A stretch of DNA of 64,000 nt from Antedon mediterranea (Eukaryota > Echinodermata > Crinoidea > Comatulida > Antedonidae): contig NC_092672.1 of the NCBI RefSeq assembly GCF_964355755.1, forward strand, positions 13,822,501 to 13,886,500. The letters are read 5' to 3'. This document shows, one piece after another, positions 35,200 to 48,581 of this stretch. The notes below the pieces were generated by a model. That model made no database searches. It worked only from the letters and a program-made list of their open reading frames with translations, and was not told the origin of the DNA. Both the position numbers and the translations under genes were made by a program. Every line of letters begins with the position of its first letter. Positions within the stretch are counted from its first letter, which is position 1.

Positions 35200-38036
35200 G
35201 ACCATGTACATCTACGATATTTTTACTGTAAGTGGTATTGTAAATAAAAATTATGAATTCAATCGTGAGAAATGACCGATATCTGTGTATTATTTTATAT
35301 TACTTTTATCATAATTGCAAAAAAAAAAAAAAATTCAGAGAAATCATAATTATCGAATACAGAAAGACGTTTTGGTTACCAATTGTATTTCTTGACACTT
35401 AATACATTTTAACAGAAAACAAGACCTTCAACCGGAGCCAAAAGTGGAAATTTGTTTACGTGCAGGTTATTGCCATTAGATATTCTTAGAACTACTTTGG
35501 TTTTTATAAATATTGTCACTTTTTTTCTACACGTTTATCTACCGAGATTTTGTTTTCCTTTTTATGAATCTTCCGTTGTTCATAAGCATTATTAATTTTT
35601 ACAGGCCTTGTTCTTCGCTTTGCAGGCTAAATCTTATAACGGCATAGGCCTACATTTTAACGGTTCTTTGTAAATATCCTCTTATTGATTGTTACCTTTA
35701 GTTCTCTGAATGTTTTAATTTACCGTAGATGATGAAAAAATCCATTAATCTAGCACCATTTAATAAAAAAAAAAGGTTCCGCAGTAAATGGTTTATTTTT
35801 TATGGTATTGATGGAATCATCGAGGCACAATATTAGGCTGAAAAACATGACGTCACTATTTTAAACGGTTTATCATACAAGAACAATTAACCAATCACAA
35901 AACTGAGCTACTGATTTGCGTAGAAGTTTCTGGAAATGACAAATTAAGGAAACACGTACACTTTAATAAATATATATTAATTTTTATATAAATAATAGAC
36001 AAAACAAAAGGAAATACACCAAACAAATCATTTTCGTTATGAATTTATAATAACTTTAAATTTTGTCCATCACAGGAGACGCGTTTTCCAATTGTAAAAC
36101 AGTTTCGCATTGCGTCGCAACACATGCACATACTGCAAGTACCGTACCGTACTGTAACAAGTCTACTGATATGTATTTTGTTGGTCACTCATCATTTTAG
36201 CCAACACATTATTTAACTCATCAGGTGTAATATCTTTTCACAAATCCTTTATATCTTTACTTTTTCTTGACAACTCATAACAAACAAGAATAGTACTCTG
36301 AATGAGTGTGGGAGAGGTGTGTGGGAGTCCCATTCAACTAAACCTTGCCAATTTGTACTCGACCTACGATAAAACCATTTTTTAAAAGTCAACATAGCGA
36401 CGCGAGAAAAAATTGATAATAGGGATAAAAAGTTTTTCTTGCATTGTTATACAGTAATCTATGTTTTTCGGTGTTTACACCATCTCATTGTTTATAATTA
36501 CGTTTGTTAATATCGATAGTGTTTCTCTAGCAGAGTTATATTACTTGTTTATACTCGTATAGTTTGCAGTCCTCCATGTTGTTCGTATATTTTGTAAAAA
36601 GTGTACTTATGATTACTTTTAAAAACCAACTCATTTTATTTGCATTTTATCTACACCTCATGGTTAAAATGTGTTGTTTTTCATAGAGTGTGATGCTGCT
36701 TAAAACGTTATACTAGTATAACCACCAAAACGGTTTATTATCTGTAGGAAATCATCAATTGTAACATGCGGTAAACAATACAAATTAGTTTCACAAATTA
36801 TTAAAAAATAGCACAATTGTTACAAATGAATTTAAGAAAATAAAGGTGTACAGATTTTATTTCGAAAAAGTGTAGACCTAGACCTACAAAGATAATTTTA
36901 CATAAAGTGTACAGAATAAATTAACAAAAAAAGGTCACACATACATTAAACTAATTCTTATAAAAGTGTACAGTGTACTTTGGTTATCAGGTATATCAAC
37001 TTTAGTATTTTAAGTATAGGGCCTATTTGTGGCAAACACACGGTTCCTTTTAATTGTGGGTAGAGGCCTTTTGCCGTTCGTAATTCAAACTGTTCGTAAA
37101 ATTGAAGTTAATATTCTGAGATTAGGCCTATAGCCTATGATTGCAGCTTATACTAGTCAACGGTCTAAAAGAGCTGTATTGCAGGATGCTAAACATAAAA
37201 GTTCATTAATAAACAGTATATTATAACGATAAAGAAACGAATGTACGATACACCAATATAGCAATACAATAACTGATTAACTGAAAACTTGAAGTCTACT
37301 GTATTCCTACAATCATTCAAGTAGACATTGTTTGCTGAGTGTATGGTACTTTCTCCAAAGAGAATTCGAACGATGGGCTTTCGGACGTGTTTCTACGGTT
37401 ATCAGAACGGGTCGATAATGAAAAAAAAAACAAAAAAAAACAAACAAACTGCCTACTAACTCCCAAAAAATCAATACCTATAAATAAGCTGAACCTACCC
37501 CACTAAATAATCTCTTCCATACATCAAAATCGACCGAAAATGATCTGGACATTGAAAAGTGGACACGGTCGTCTGTTCTTCTTTTCTGTTTCCACGGCTT
37601 GGGACGACATCCCTGCTAGTGATGTACGGTAGCCATGCGGTCTACACACTTATGATGACCACATCGCATAACATGTTCAGGGAACTTATTTTTCAACTCT
37701 CTGATACAATGTTTAAATACAAGTAGACTGGAAACCATTTAGGAACAGGGGTTTCTAATAATAGAAGTTGTTTAAAACTTTAGTTATTGTCAAGGGGAAT
37801 TGTTCAAGACTTGGAGTAAAAATAGTCAAGACCGGGGGAAAATGGTCAAGACCGGAAGAAAATTAAATTTCACCATTTTATAAGTTTATAGTCATTTATT
37901 GTGTTAAAATTCATTTATTATTAGACCTGTATACGTATTCAATAACAAAAAATAACTTTGTTACATTAATAACATATCTTTAGTGGTTAAGGTAATATAT
38001 TATTTCTCTGTATACTGACGTCACAAATATAGATAA
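35200..38036. other. Inner left arm, no gene seen
   Basis: AT-rich with A-runs at 35,319-35,333 and 37,421-37,446. I see no exon with family motifs on either strand. Mirror 39,005-41,841. Confidence 0.6.
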
Positions 38037-38336
38037 AGAGAGACTGTAACTAAATGTTTATTACTTATTAGGGTTACAGGGAGAGTTCCATACAGCATTA
38101 AAAGGTCAATTAATGAGCCACCCAACTTAATTAAGTACCGGTACTTAACAAATGTGCTCAAACTCAATAAGGGTTACAAATCTACAAGAGACTGTAACTA
38201 AATGTTTATTACTTATTAGGGTTACAGGGAGAGTTCCATGCAACATTAAAAGGTCAATTAATGAGCCACCCAACTTAATTAAGTACCGGTACTTAACAAA
38301 TGTGCTCAAACTCAATAAGGGTTACAAATCTACAAA
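38037..38336. repeat. 150-bp tandem duplication near the palindrome centre (left arm)
   Basis: Two nearly identical 150-bp units (38,037-38,186 and 38,187-38,336) begin AGAGACTGTAACTAAATG. Each contains the dyad AAGTACCGGTACTT. The two differ at a few bases (CATACAGC against CATGCAAC). Confidence 0.95.
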
Positions 38337-38488
38337 AGAGGACATTTTATTTTTAAACCAGGGTTAAACATTAAAAGGTCAATTACTTGAACTCTGAACA
38401 TGGGAAAAATACTTGTGTCAATTGACACTTGAACTTGACATCTATACAAGGACGAATAGACTGTGACAATTAACCATGACCTCTGGTC

Positions 38489-38552
38489 AGCCGTTTTATT
38501 AGGGGGCTCTCAAATTTCGACGAAGTCGAAAACTGAAACCCCCATGCTTTTG
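38489..38552. repeat. Palindrome spacer (64 bp) with its own hairpin
   Basis: The arms stop pairing after CTCTGGTC / GACCAGAA. The spacer contains GGGGG ... CCCCC around TTTCGAC-GAA-GTCGAAA (38,515-38,531), so it can form an imperfect hairpin even though it is not part of the arms' perfect pairing. Confidence 0.85.
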
Positions 38553-38704
38553 GACCAGAAGTCATGGTTAATTGTCACAGTCTATTCGTCCTTGTATAGA
38601 TGTCAAGTTCAAGTGTCAATTGACACAAGTATTTTTCCCATGTTCAGAGTTCAAGTAATTGACCTTTTAATGTTTAACCCTGGTTTAAAAATAAAATGTC
38701 CTCT

Positions 38705-39004
38705 TTTGTAGATTTGTAACCCTTATTGAGTTTGAGCACATTTGTTAAGTACCGGTACTTAATTAAGTTGGGTGGCTCATTAATTGACCTTTTAATGTTG
38801 CATGGAACTCTCCCTGTAACCCTAATAAGTAATAAACATTTAGTTACAGTCTCTTGTAGATTTGTAACCCTTATTGAGTTTGAGCACATTTGTTAAGTAC
38901 CGGTACTTAATTAAGTTGGGTGGCTCATTAATTGACCTTTTAATGCTGTATGGAACTCTCCCTGTAACCCTAATAAGTAATAAACATTTAGTTACAGTCT
39001 CTCT
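38705..39004. repeat. 150-bp tandem duplication near the palindrome centre (right arm)
   Basis: Inverted copy of 38,037-38,336, so four units surround the centre within 1 kb. Confidence 0.95.
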
Positions 39005-42000
39005 TTATCTATATTTGTGACGTCAGTATACAGAGAAATAATATATTACCTTAACCACTAAAGATATGTTATTAATGTAACAAAGTTATTTTTTGTTATT
39101 GAATACGTATACAGGTCTAATAATAAATGAATTTTAACACAATAAATGACTATAAACTTATAAAATGGTGAAATTTAATTTTCTTCCGGTCTTGACCATT
39201 TTCCCCCGGTCTTGACTATTTTTACTCCAAGTCTTGAACAATTCCCCTTGACAATAACTAAAGTTTTAAACAACTTCTATTATTAGAAACCCCTGTTCCT
39301 AAATGGTTTCCAGTCTACTTGTATTTAAACATTGTATCAGAGAGTTGAAAAATAAGTTCCCTGAACATGTTATGCGATGTGGTCATCATAAGTGTGTAGA
39401 CCGCATGGCTACCGTACATCACTAGCAGGGATGTCGTCCCAAGCCGTGGAAACAGAAAAGAAGAACAGACGACCGTGTCCACTTTTCAATGTCCAGATCA
39501 TTTTCGGTCGATTTTGATGTATGGAAGAGATTATTTAGTGGGGTAGGTTCAGCTTATTTATAGGTATTGATTTTTTGGGAGTTAGTAGGCAGTTTGTTTG
39601 TTTTTTTTTGTTTTTTTTTTCATTATCGACCCGTTCTGATAACCGTAGAAACACGTCCGAAAGCCCATCGTTCGAATTCTCTTTGGAGAAAGTACCATAC
39701 ACTCAGCAAACAATGTCTACTTGAATGATTGTAGGAATACAGTAGACTTCAAGTTTTCAGTTAATCAGTTATTGTATTGCTATATTGGTGTATCGTACAT
39801 TCGTTTCTTTATCGTTATAATATACTGTTTATTAATGAACTTTTATGTTTAGCATCCTGCAATACAGCTCTTTTAGACCGTTGACTAGTATAAGCTGCAA
39901 TCATAGGCTATAGGCCTAATCTCAGAATATTAACTTCAATTTTACGAACAGTTTGAATTACGAACGGCAAAAGGCCTCTACCCACAATTAAAAGGAACCG
40001 TGTGTTTGCCACAAATAGGCCCTATACTTAAAATACTAAAGTTGATATACCTGATAACCAAAGTACACTGTACACTTTTATAAGAATTAGTTTAATGTAT
40101 GTGTGACCTTTTTTTGTTAATTTATTCTGTACACTTTATGTAAAATTATCTTTGTAGGTCTAGGTCTACACTTTTTCGAAATAAAATCTGTACACCTTTA
40201 TTTTCTTAAATTCATTTGTAACAATTGTGCTATTTTTTAATAATTTGTGAAACTAATTTGTATTGTTTACCGCATGTTACAATTGATGATTTCCTACAGA
40301 TAATAAACCGTTTTGGTGGTTATACTAGTATAACGTTTTAAGCAGCATCACACTCTATGAAAAACAACACATTTTAACCATGAGGTGTAGATAAAATGCA
40401 AATAAAATGAGTTGGTTTTTAAAAGTAATCATAAGTACACTTTTTACAAAATATACGAACAACATGGAGGACTGCAAACTATACGAGTATAAACAAGTAA
40501 TATAACTCTGCTAGAGAAACACTATCGATATTAACAAACGTAATTATAAACAATGAGATGGTGTAAACACCGAAAAACATAGATTACTGTATAACAATGC
40601 AAGAAAAACTTTTTATCCCTATTATCAATTTTTTCTCGCGTCGCTATGTTGACTTTTAAAAAATGGTTTTATCGTAGGTCGAGTACAAATTGGCAAGGTT
40701 TAGTTGAATGGGACTCCCACACACCTCTCCCACACTCATTCAGAGTACTATTCTTGTTTGTTATGAGTTGTCAAGAAAAAGTAAAGATATAAAGGATTTG
40801 TGAAAAGATATTACACCTGATGAGTTAAATAATGTGTTGGCTAAAATGATGAGTGACCAACAAAATACATATCAGTAGACTTGTTACAGTACGGTACGGT
40901 ACTTGCAGTATGTGCATGTGTTGCGACGCAATGCGAAACTGTTTTACAATTGGAAAACGCGTCTCCTGTGATGGACAAAATTTAAAGTTATTATAAATTC
41001 ATAACGAAAATGATTTGTTTGGTGTATTTCCTTTTGTTTTGTCTATTATTTATATAAAAATTAATATATATTTATTAATGTGTACGTGTTTCCTTAATTT
41101 GTCATTTCCAGAAACTTCTACGCAAATCAGTAGCTCAGTTTTGTGATTGGTTAATTGTTCTTGTATGATAAACCGTTTAAAATAGTGACGTCATGTTTTT
41201 CAGCCTAATATTGTGCCTCGATGATTCCATCAATACCATAAAAAATAAACCATTTACTGCGGAACCTTTTTTTTTTATTAAATGGTGCTAGATTAATGGA
41301 TTTTTTCATCATCTACGGTAAATTAAAACATTCAGAGAACTAAAGGTAACAATCAATAAGAGGATATTTACAAAGAACCGTTAAAATGTAGGCCTATGCC
41401 GTTATAAGATTTAGCCTGCAAAGCGAAGAACAAGGCCTGTAAAAATTAATAATGCTTATGAACAACGGAAGATTCATAAAAAGGAAAACAAAATCTCGGT
41501 AGATAAACGTGTAGAAAAAAAGTGACAATATTTATAAAAACCAAAGTAGTTCTAAGAATATCTAATGGCAATAACCTGCACGTAAACAAATTTCCACTTT
41601 TGGCTCCGGTTGAAGGTCTTGTTTTCTGTTAAAATGTATTAAGTGTCAAGAAATACAATTGGTAACCAAAACGTCTTTCTGTATTCGATAATTATGATTT
41701 CTCTGAATTTTTTTTTTTTTTTTGCAATTATGATAAAAGTAATATAAAATAATACACAGATATCGGTCATTTCTCACGATTGAATTCATAATTTTTATTT
41801 ACAATACCACTTACAGTAAAAATATCGTAGATGTACATGGTCTTTATTGTAATAATATTAATCACACATATGTAGATAAATCATTGATACATGTACGAAA
41901 ATATGTGCTATTATTAGTGTTATTATAACGTGTTTTGTTTTTGTTGTTTTTGTTTTTTTTTTGTTTAATCTACCAGTCCGGTTCAAACGTTACAAGTACA

Positions 42001-42366
42001 TATTACTCTTGAAATTACGATTAAAATGCTTTAAAGAAAAACTTACACACTTATTAAAAACATAAAAAATTGTATTTAACAATTAGAAATACATTACAAG
42101 TTACTTTTAAGAAATTATTCGTAAAGTTAATCATTATCCACACAATGACAAACAATCACATGATTATTAACGATCAATGGAATTAGGCCAAAATCTAAGT
42201 GAATTAACTTCAATACAATTATACAACCATTTGTAGGAATATCATCACAAAAATAATTCAACTGGTACTACTATACTAAATGAGAACAGATCATGAACAG
42301 TTGATATTCTTGAGATCTGCAATCACTATTAAAGACTGTAATGTTTGCGTAACATTTCTCTCATCT

Positions 42367-43712
42367 TTAAATATCTCTAAACGTGAGATTTATTCTTGGT
42401 AGCTTGATGGATTGATTTTTAGGCAGTGAATGGTACCAGTACTCATTAGTGGGATAATTCATCATTAATAATGTACCGTGTTTAAGATCAACAGTTACTG
42501 GCTCAATGATTCTTTTGGGACTCTTACCTCGCGCATCACCATGTCGAAATCTAAACATACGTGTTTGCCCCAATGATACAGAGGCGATTGAACTAAAGTG
42601 ATCCATGTCTTTCTCATCATCTTTGTGTTCGCCAATGTAATCACTTCCAGTAGCATATCTATAGAGTAACGACAAAATACAATAGAAAATAAGATATTTT
42701 AAGATGAGACTAAAAAAAACCCCAATTATCCATTAAAACAATCTTATCTAACAAATTGCAGAAATCATCCAGTATGAATACTGATAATGTTCAATCGTTT
42801 TAGAGGTAAACTATAGACCCTTTTAATCAATAAAAATAAATAAATAAATAAATAAATAAAATAATAAACAAGAATATTTACCGGTTGACCAAAACAAAAT
42901 TGAAGTAATGTCCTGTAACCGATTTTAAAAGGTCGCGGAGATCTTTCAGGAATGGTGGCCACGGTAAAGCTGGTACTGTATTGCCTGAATATTTGTAAGT
43001 TAAGCCTGAATTGCCAAACGAAACCTGCAGAGAGGAAACCATACAAAGAAAGTCATTTATTATTTGGCGAGATGTAAATGAACACGCCTAAATAAAATAA
43101 TTTACAGTAAAAGAGTAAATTACACCTATAGCTACACAGCGGTAAATAAAGAAAAACAAAGGAAACGATATACAAGTAATTAACAAGTCATTAATACAAA
43201 ACCACGGATAAAAACATAATGGAACTAACCTGTTTTCTAGGAATATTAAACCACTTTCCATACACTTTCACCTTTGCAAAATCACCGGTAAAATAGTCAA
43301 TCTCTTCCTCACATTTTTTAAACAATGTATCGGCTGCTCCTTTATCAAGAAGTTGAAGGTAATCACAGTCTAAATTTTCCCCTATTATCTTTTGCACCGA
43401 TAACTTATCAGGAGGTAGCAAATGATGTTCTGAATTGAATAAACGTCCTCCATTAACGTTTTTGTCAACACCTCCTTCAACAGTAGCTGCATTATCATTA
43501 CCAACCTCCTCAATCATCTTTTGTATTTCACCGTGTTTTTCAATTAACTTGAACCACTGACTCTTTGGAAGGTTTACACCTTTTTTACCGGGTTTAAACT
43601 TTCCTCCTTCTTCAGACTGGTAATAGCGACGAATACACACAAATTGTTCTTCTTTCCAGTTACTACCACATGAATTATGTCCGAAAGGGGGATTCTTACT
43701 GCCTCCACCATG
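42367..43712 (-). CDS. ALKBH2: ALKBH2-like DNA dealkylase with second PC4-like domain (right arm)
   Basis: Inverted copy of 33,330-34,675. Exons on minus: from 43,712 (ATG at 43,517) to 43,230, then 42,882-43,024 and 42,367-42,658. The translation is identical, with the same frameshift near 43,659 in the PC4 part. A partial further copy of intron 2 and the edge of exon 2 begins at 63,788. Confidence 0.85.
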
Positions 43713-44206
43713 TTAATGTCTCTTTGTAAGTCTTCCAGTGACTGAATAATTAAATCAATATTGTTGAAAAGTTTTTGCCACAGCAGAACGGGTAAATTAA
43801 TACCTAGAGGTCCAGGTTTGAAGGCACCATATTCTTCCGTTTAGTAATACTCTCTGAGACAAACATAAACATCGTCACCCCATCGCTGGGCCACTACATG
43901 GCGTTTTTCAGACAAGAAAATCCGATTCTTTGAAGTTATGGAAATCTTTGGTACACCATCGGTCATTACGGCAAAATCTCGGGCGCTCATTCCTGAGGCT
44001 TTACTCAAACCTTTACACTCATCTGTTTGACCGTTAAAAGATTTTATAGAATCCATTATATTCGCTGATGTAGAAGCCATCGTTGGTAATTTTAAACTGC
44101 TACACTCGTCAGCTTGACCATTAGAACTCCCCATAACTCTTTTCATAGTCCTACGGGCTTTCTCACCAATTGCTAATTTCGGAGTAGGTAAACAGTTGAA
44201 ACTCAT
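43575..44206 (-). pseudogene. PC4/SUB1-like domain, first copy, with in-frame stop (right arm)
   Basis: Inverted copy of 32,836-33,467 with the same stop (43,841-43,843). Confidence 0.72.
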
Positions 44207-44365
44207 GTTTATAGACTGTAGAGAGTTACAGAGAGTGAAACGAACGATTACGCTTGAATCAGGATATATATGCAGCTCAGTAGAGAAGTAGCCCAGTACA
44301 GTAATTAAAAAGATAATGATTGTTATTTCCGGTCAATCGTTTCCGTGACACGTGCGAAACACAAT

Positions 44366-44920
44366 TTAAATATCCTCGCACAACAGCTTAAAAATAGCCT
44401 CTGAATTAATCAGGGTATTGACAAGAAAATAAACGAAATGTCTATACCGAGGCAATGAATATTCTCCGTGCATATTTAGTTCGTTGTAAACGGTATCGAC
44501 TGAAACATACTTCTTATCCAGAACCTCCCGATAAAAATAGTCAATCTGTTCCTCTAGAGACTTCATACAACAAAAATCATGATCTTTTTGACTGCTCCTG
44601 TCAAATTCACAACCATAACAAGCCGCTTTACTTAAAACCCAACACTTGGCTAACACTTGAGCAGCAAACAATTGTTTAACCAAACGCTCCATTTTCAACA
44701 TAAATTCTCTCTCCACCTCGTCCACGTACGTGAATATACAACTTGTAGGCCTGTTACTCCTCTCGACTCCTTCATCTATACCGGCGGGGATAACCTCTTC
44801 GGCCTCCGTGTAACGATCATCTATATCACTGCCTGGAACAACAACAGTCTCCTCATCATCGCTAATTATTATAACATTATCTGCACAACTCCCTTGCGAA
44901 AAATATATACTTCCAGACAT
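44366..44920 (-). CDS. 184-residue single-exon protein (right arm)
   Basis: Inverted copy of 32,122-32,676 with an identical translation. Confidence 0.6.
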   Translation of the reverse strand: MSGSIYFSQGSCADNVIIISDDEETVVVPGSDIDDRYTEAEEVIPAGIDEGVERSNRPTSCIFTYVDEVEREFMLKMERLVKQLFAAQVLAKCWVLSKAACYGCEFDRSSQKDHDFCCMKSLEEQIDYFYREVLDKKYVSVDTVYNELNMHGEYSLPRYRHFVYFLVNTLINSEAIFKLLCEDI

Positions 44921-45090
44921 AATGAAATACTGAAAAGAGATACTCTACGCAAAAATATGCAAAAACAACTGGAAAATAGTACAACAATAACCGCTTCACT
45001 TTGTTACACCGTCTTAAATCATAAATAACGTAATGACGTCACTCACCACGTACCAGAACATCGCGCCAAAAATTAATAAATAAGAGACAA

Positions 45091-45391
45091 AGAAACACCT
45101 GGCGGAAATTACATAATTATTACGAAACCAGGAAAAGAACGACCTTCATTAGAAACACCTGGCGGAAATTACATAACTAGTACGAAACCAGGAAAAGAAC
45201 GACCTTCATTAGAAACACCTGGCGGAAATTACATAACTATTACAATAACAGGAAAAAAACGACCTTCATTAGAAACACCTGGCGGAAATTACATAACTAT
45301 ACGTAATCAGGAAAAGAACGACCTTCATTAGAAACACCTGGCGGAAACGACCTTCATTAGAAACACCTGGCGGATATTACGTAATCAGGAA
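45091..45391. repeat. 60-bp minisatellite (right arm)
   Basis: Inverted copy of 31,651-31,951 with the same number of units. Confidence 0.92.
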
Positions 45392-45430
45392 ATACATCAA
45401 GGTCGGGTCTGAAGTACCTTATTTACTACT

Positions 45431-48400
45431 AACATGTGTTGACTCCAGTACGCGTTTGAGAATTGAGTTTAATAAACGGTGCAACCATGTTGACACCGAA
45501 AACATATAAATAACTTATTAGTCTACCTGGAGCAACGTGTTGACTCCGATTGAACATATGATTATAATTGGCGGTGCAACCTATGCTGTCACCGAAAGAA
45601 AACAAAAATGAAATAAGTAAAACGTTATACAGAAAAAATAAGTATCAAAGTTTGTTTAAGCTTGACGCTTAATACCCAGTCATGCTTAGGAAATATGCCA
45701 ACCAGCCAGCACCCATATTTACAACGCTGTATTTGACAAAGTTATGTGGTTCGACCATCGTCCAAAAATCAAAATGTCTTGGTGAGAGTGTCAAAGTTGG
45801 TGAAGGTCGGTAGCTCGACCAATTCTGAAAGAATGAGTGTTAAACTGTGTATGTTCCAGACTAGCATGGCGAGCTAATTGTTTATAGCATTAGTGTGTGT
45901 TCTGCGGCCTTGGAGACTACTGCTTCACTGGCTCTGAGGCATGCGAAGTAACATATTATGAACAAGGCTCTGTATAGAATGAATTCGTATTTGGATTTCA
46001 TGCTACCTCGCATATGTCCAATTAGCGTTACAAGAATGTCGGAGGTGACCGGCGGTCTGATTGGTTTGGATGGAGAGTTTGTTTTTTGTTTCGCTACTCC
46101 TCTGCATAAATTGCCGACTGCTGGATTTGCGGTAAGGTCTTCCAGAAATGATACCCTGTGCACGAATGACACTGGGCTAAGGTAGTTTCGAATCGTGGAA
46201 ATCGCCAGTGCATTTTTAGTCAGCTTACTTACATAGAGAACAATTGTCTGTGGAGTCACTGGTAGCGGAAGGCTTAGTGATTTCCTGAATTGGTTAAAAT
46301 GGTGCCATTTGCTTAAAATGGACCTGAAATGGAATTTCGATTTTCAAGAAATTCACACATGTTATTTAAATGTATCAAATTAACACAAACCCATACAAAT
46401 AAAAACAAAATGTATAGTATTTTGAGTAAACGAAATTTTAAGATACCATGGTAAATTAGCGAAAATTACTCACGCCATTGCAATATTCTATTTCAACGGC
46501 CGTCGGAAGCCTCTATATTCACGACGTCACATATACACACAATGATATCGAGAGAGCGTGTATGCCGCCCGATAGTCAGTGAATGATCGACGGCCTGGAA
46601 AGATTTATTCAATATCTAATGTTGTTGAAATATAGGTCCCTAAAATGTACTTCGTTTGTTCTAAAACCCGAATTTAGAAGGCCTACCTCCCAAACCTTTA
46701 CTAGGCCTAGGCCCCCAATCCAGTGAGCGGAGTCGATCCACCACCCACATCATGCGGCGAGGCTCCGTTTCATGTGCATCCAAGGACCAAAGCGATATCA
46801 ACAACTTGCTGCGCTCATTGTCAAGCCAAAGTAAAATATGAATAAAATTCGTTTTCGAACTGCCTGATTCGTGACAAATAAATAATCATCTCATATTAGT
46901 TATTACTAATTTAATTCTGCTAAACTAAAAACTAAAGAAACTAACATATTTTAGCAGTATAAATTACGAATGATACAAAATACACGAACGGAAAATATGG
47001 ATACGCATCATTGCGCACGGAGCTGTATCCCGGACAACGTTGCCAGGCCAACTTCGGTATTGCCAGAAAAAAAACCGTTGATTTTAAGATTTTAAATCGT
47101 CATTTACTCGATGAATAACCGTTTATACGGTAATAATTTTATCTAAAAAAATTCTAAATACGTTTCTGCAAATACACAAGCATTTTTTAGAAAATAATCC
47201 ATAGATTTCAAGAATTATAGCCAAAAAACTGCAAATTGTCCATTGGAGGGATAGGAATATATTCGCAAAGTGACGTCACCCGCGAATTTTTTTGATTTTC
47301 AAATGGGGCTTTCCCCAAAAGGGCCAATTTATATTTTGTAACAATATACATTCTAGCAACACCTAATAGCCCCCAAAACATCATTCTAAAATGAAAAAAA
47401 TCGAAAATCCATTTCAGGTCCATTTTAATGAGTTCCACATTAGCTCTCGTGTGAGGATCTTGAGTTGTTTAGTGGTTCGAAGTAGATTGGTTGTAAGTGC
47501 TTTGGTATCTTTAGCGGTGTGCGGTTCATACTGTGCTCCTCTAGCATGGCCTCCGTTTCCTGAAAACGAGAAAGAGCGTCACATATCCTGTTTTGCTTAC
47601 CAGGGATGTGCCTGGCTGTAAACTGAATGTTGTTTAGTAGTAACAAAAGGACGATAGCGCGAACCACTCTCATGACCTTTTCGTTTGATGACAATTTTTT
47701 TGTTAAGCACATATACATCAGCTAGGTTATCACAGTGGAAAACTACATGGGTGTTGGCTAGCTGTTTTGCAAAAATCGAAAGCATGACATAGATGGGGTA
47801 AATTTCGAGAACTATGATGTCGAACATTTTCCAAGATTCCGGCCAGCGGCCTTGAATCCAGAACTTTTGGAAGGTCGCACCAAGTGCGGTTTTTGAGGCA
47901 TCAGAGGAGAAATGTAAACGCTGCGAGTCAAATTTTTGTGGGGGTGAAAAATAGTAACGCCATTGTGTTTGCTAAGAAAGTCGGCCCAAATTTGGAGATC
48001 TTCCTTTGCTGAGTCAGAAAGGTGAATAGTTGAAAAGGGGTTAGTTAGACCGGCCGTTAGGGCATTAAGCCTTCTTAGGAACGCCAGTCCAGAGGGTATA
48101 TCCCAGGTGGCAAATTGTAGCTTTTCAAAGAGATTGGGGGGCTCTCAATTTAGTTGAGTGAAGTTTTGAACTTTAAAGGGAGTAACGTAATTTTATTATC
48201 TCAGATGGAAGCCTGTCTTACATTTTCTGTAAGTCAAGTTCAATACCCAGGAAGGAAATGGTGGTGGTGGGTGAAATTGTTTTGTGCGGTGCTAGAGGTA
48301 TGCCACCGCGGTCAGCAAGCGCCTTGGATATCTTCAAGGAGTTCGCACACAGTTGGTGTGTGTCTTCAATGACGAGGATGTCGTCTAATATTTTCACGTT

Positions 48401-48581
48401 ATTGGGCTGTTTTAACTTTTTTATAAGGAAAAATTTTACTCCGTCAGAAAACTTATTGAATATTTGACACGAAGATCCGCCGCCTTGGGGAAGCGTTTTA
48501 TCGTAGTAATACTGGCCTAACCACGTGAAACCTGTGAGGTGATATTGAGTGGGATGTAAATGTATTAGTCTGTATGGGTTA
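45431..48581 (-). mobile_element. Truncated DIRS-type element carrying a nested transposon (right arm)
   Basis: Inverted copy of 28,434-31,611. It is 27 bp shorter because of the indel inside the nested transposon, and a base difference was noted at 48,101. Confidence 0.85.
46317..47424. mobile_element. TTAA-flanked TIR transposon nested in DIRS (right arm)
   Basis: Inverted copy of 29,591-30,725 but 1,108 bp long. It lacks the 27 bases found at about 30,413-30,439. Confidence 0.88.

Larger units (their letters stand above)
13228..38488 (+). repeat. Left arm of giant palindrome
   Basis: Its reverse complement is 38,553-63,784. Paired positions add up to 77,012 in the outer part, 77,015 from 20.6 to 30.4 kb, 77,042 from 30.4 to 35.3 kb and 77,041 to the centre. 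The steps mark single length differences. All open frames and elements here recur in the other arm. Confidence 0.97.
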
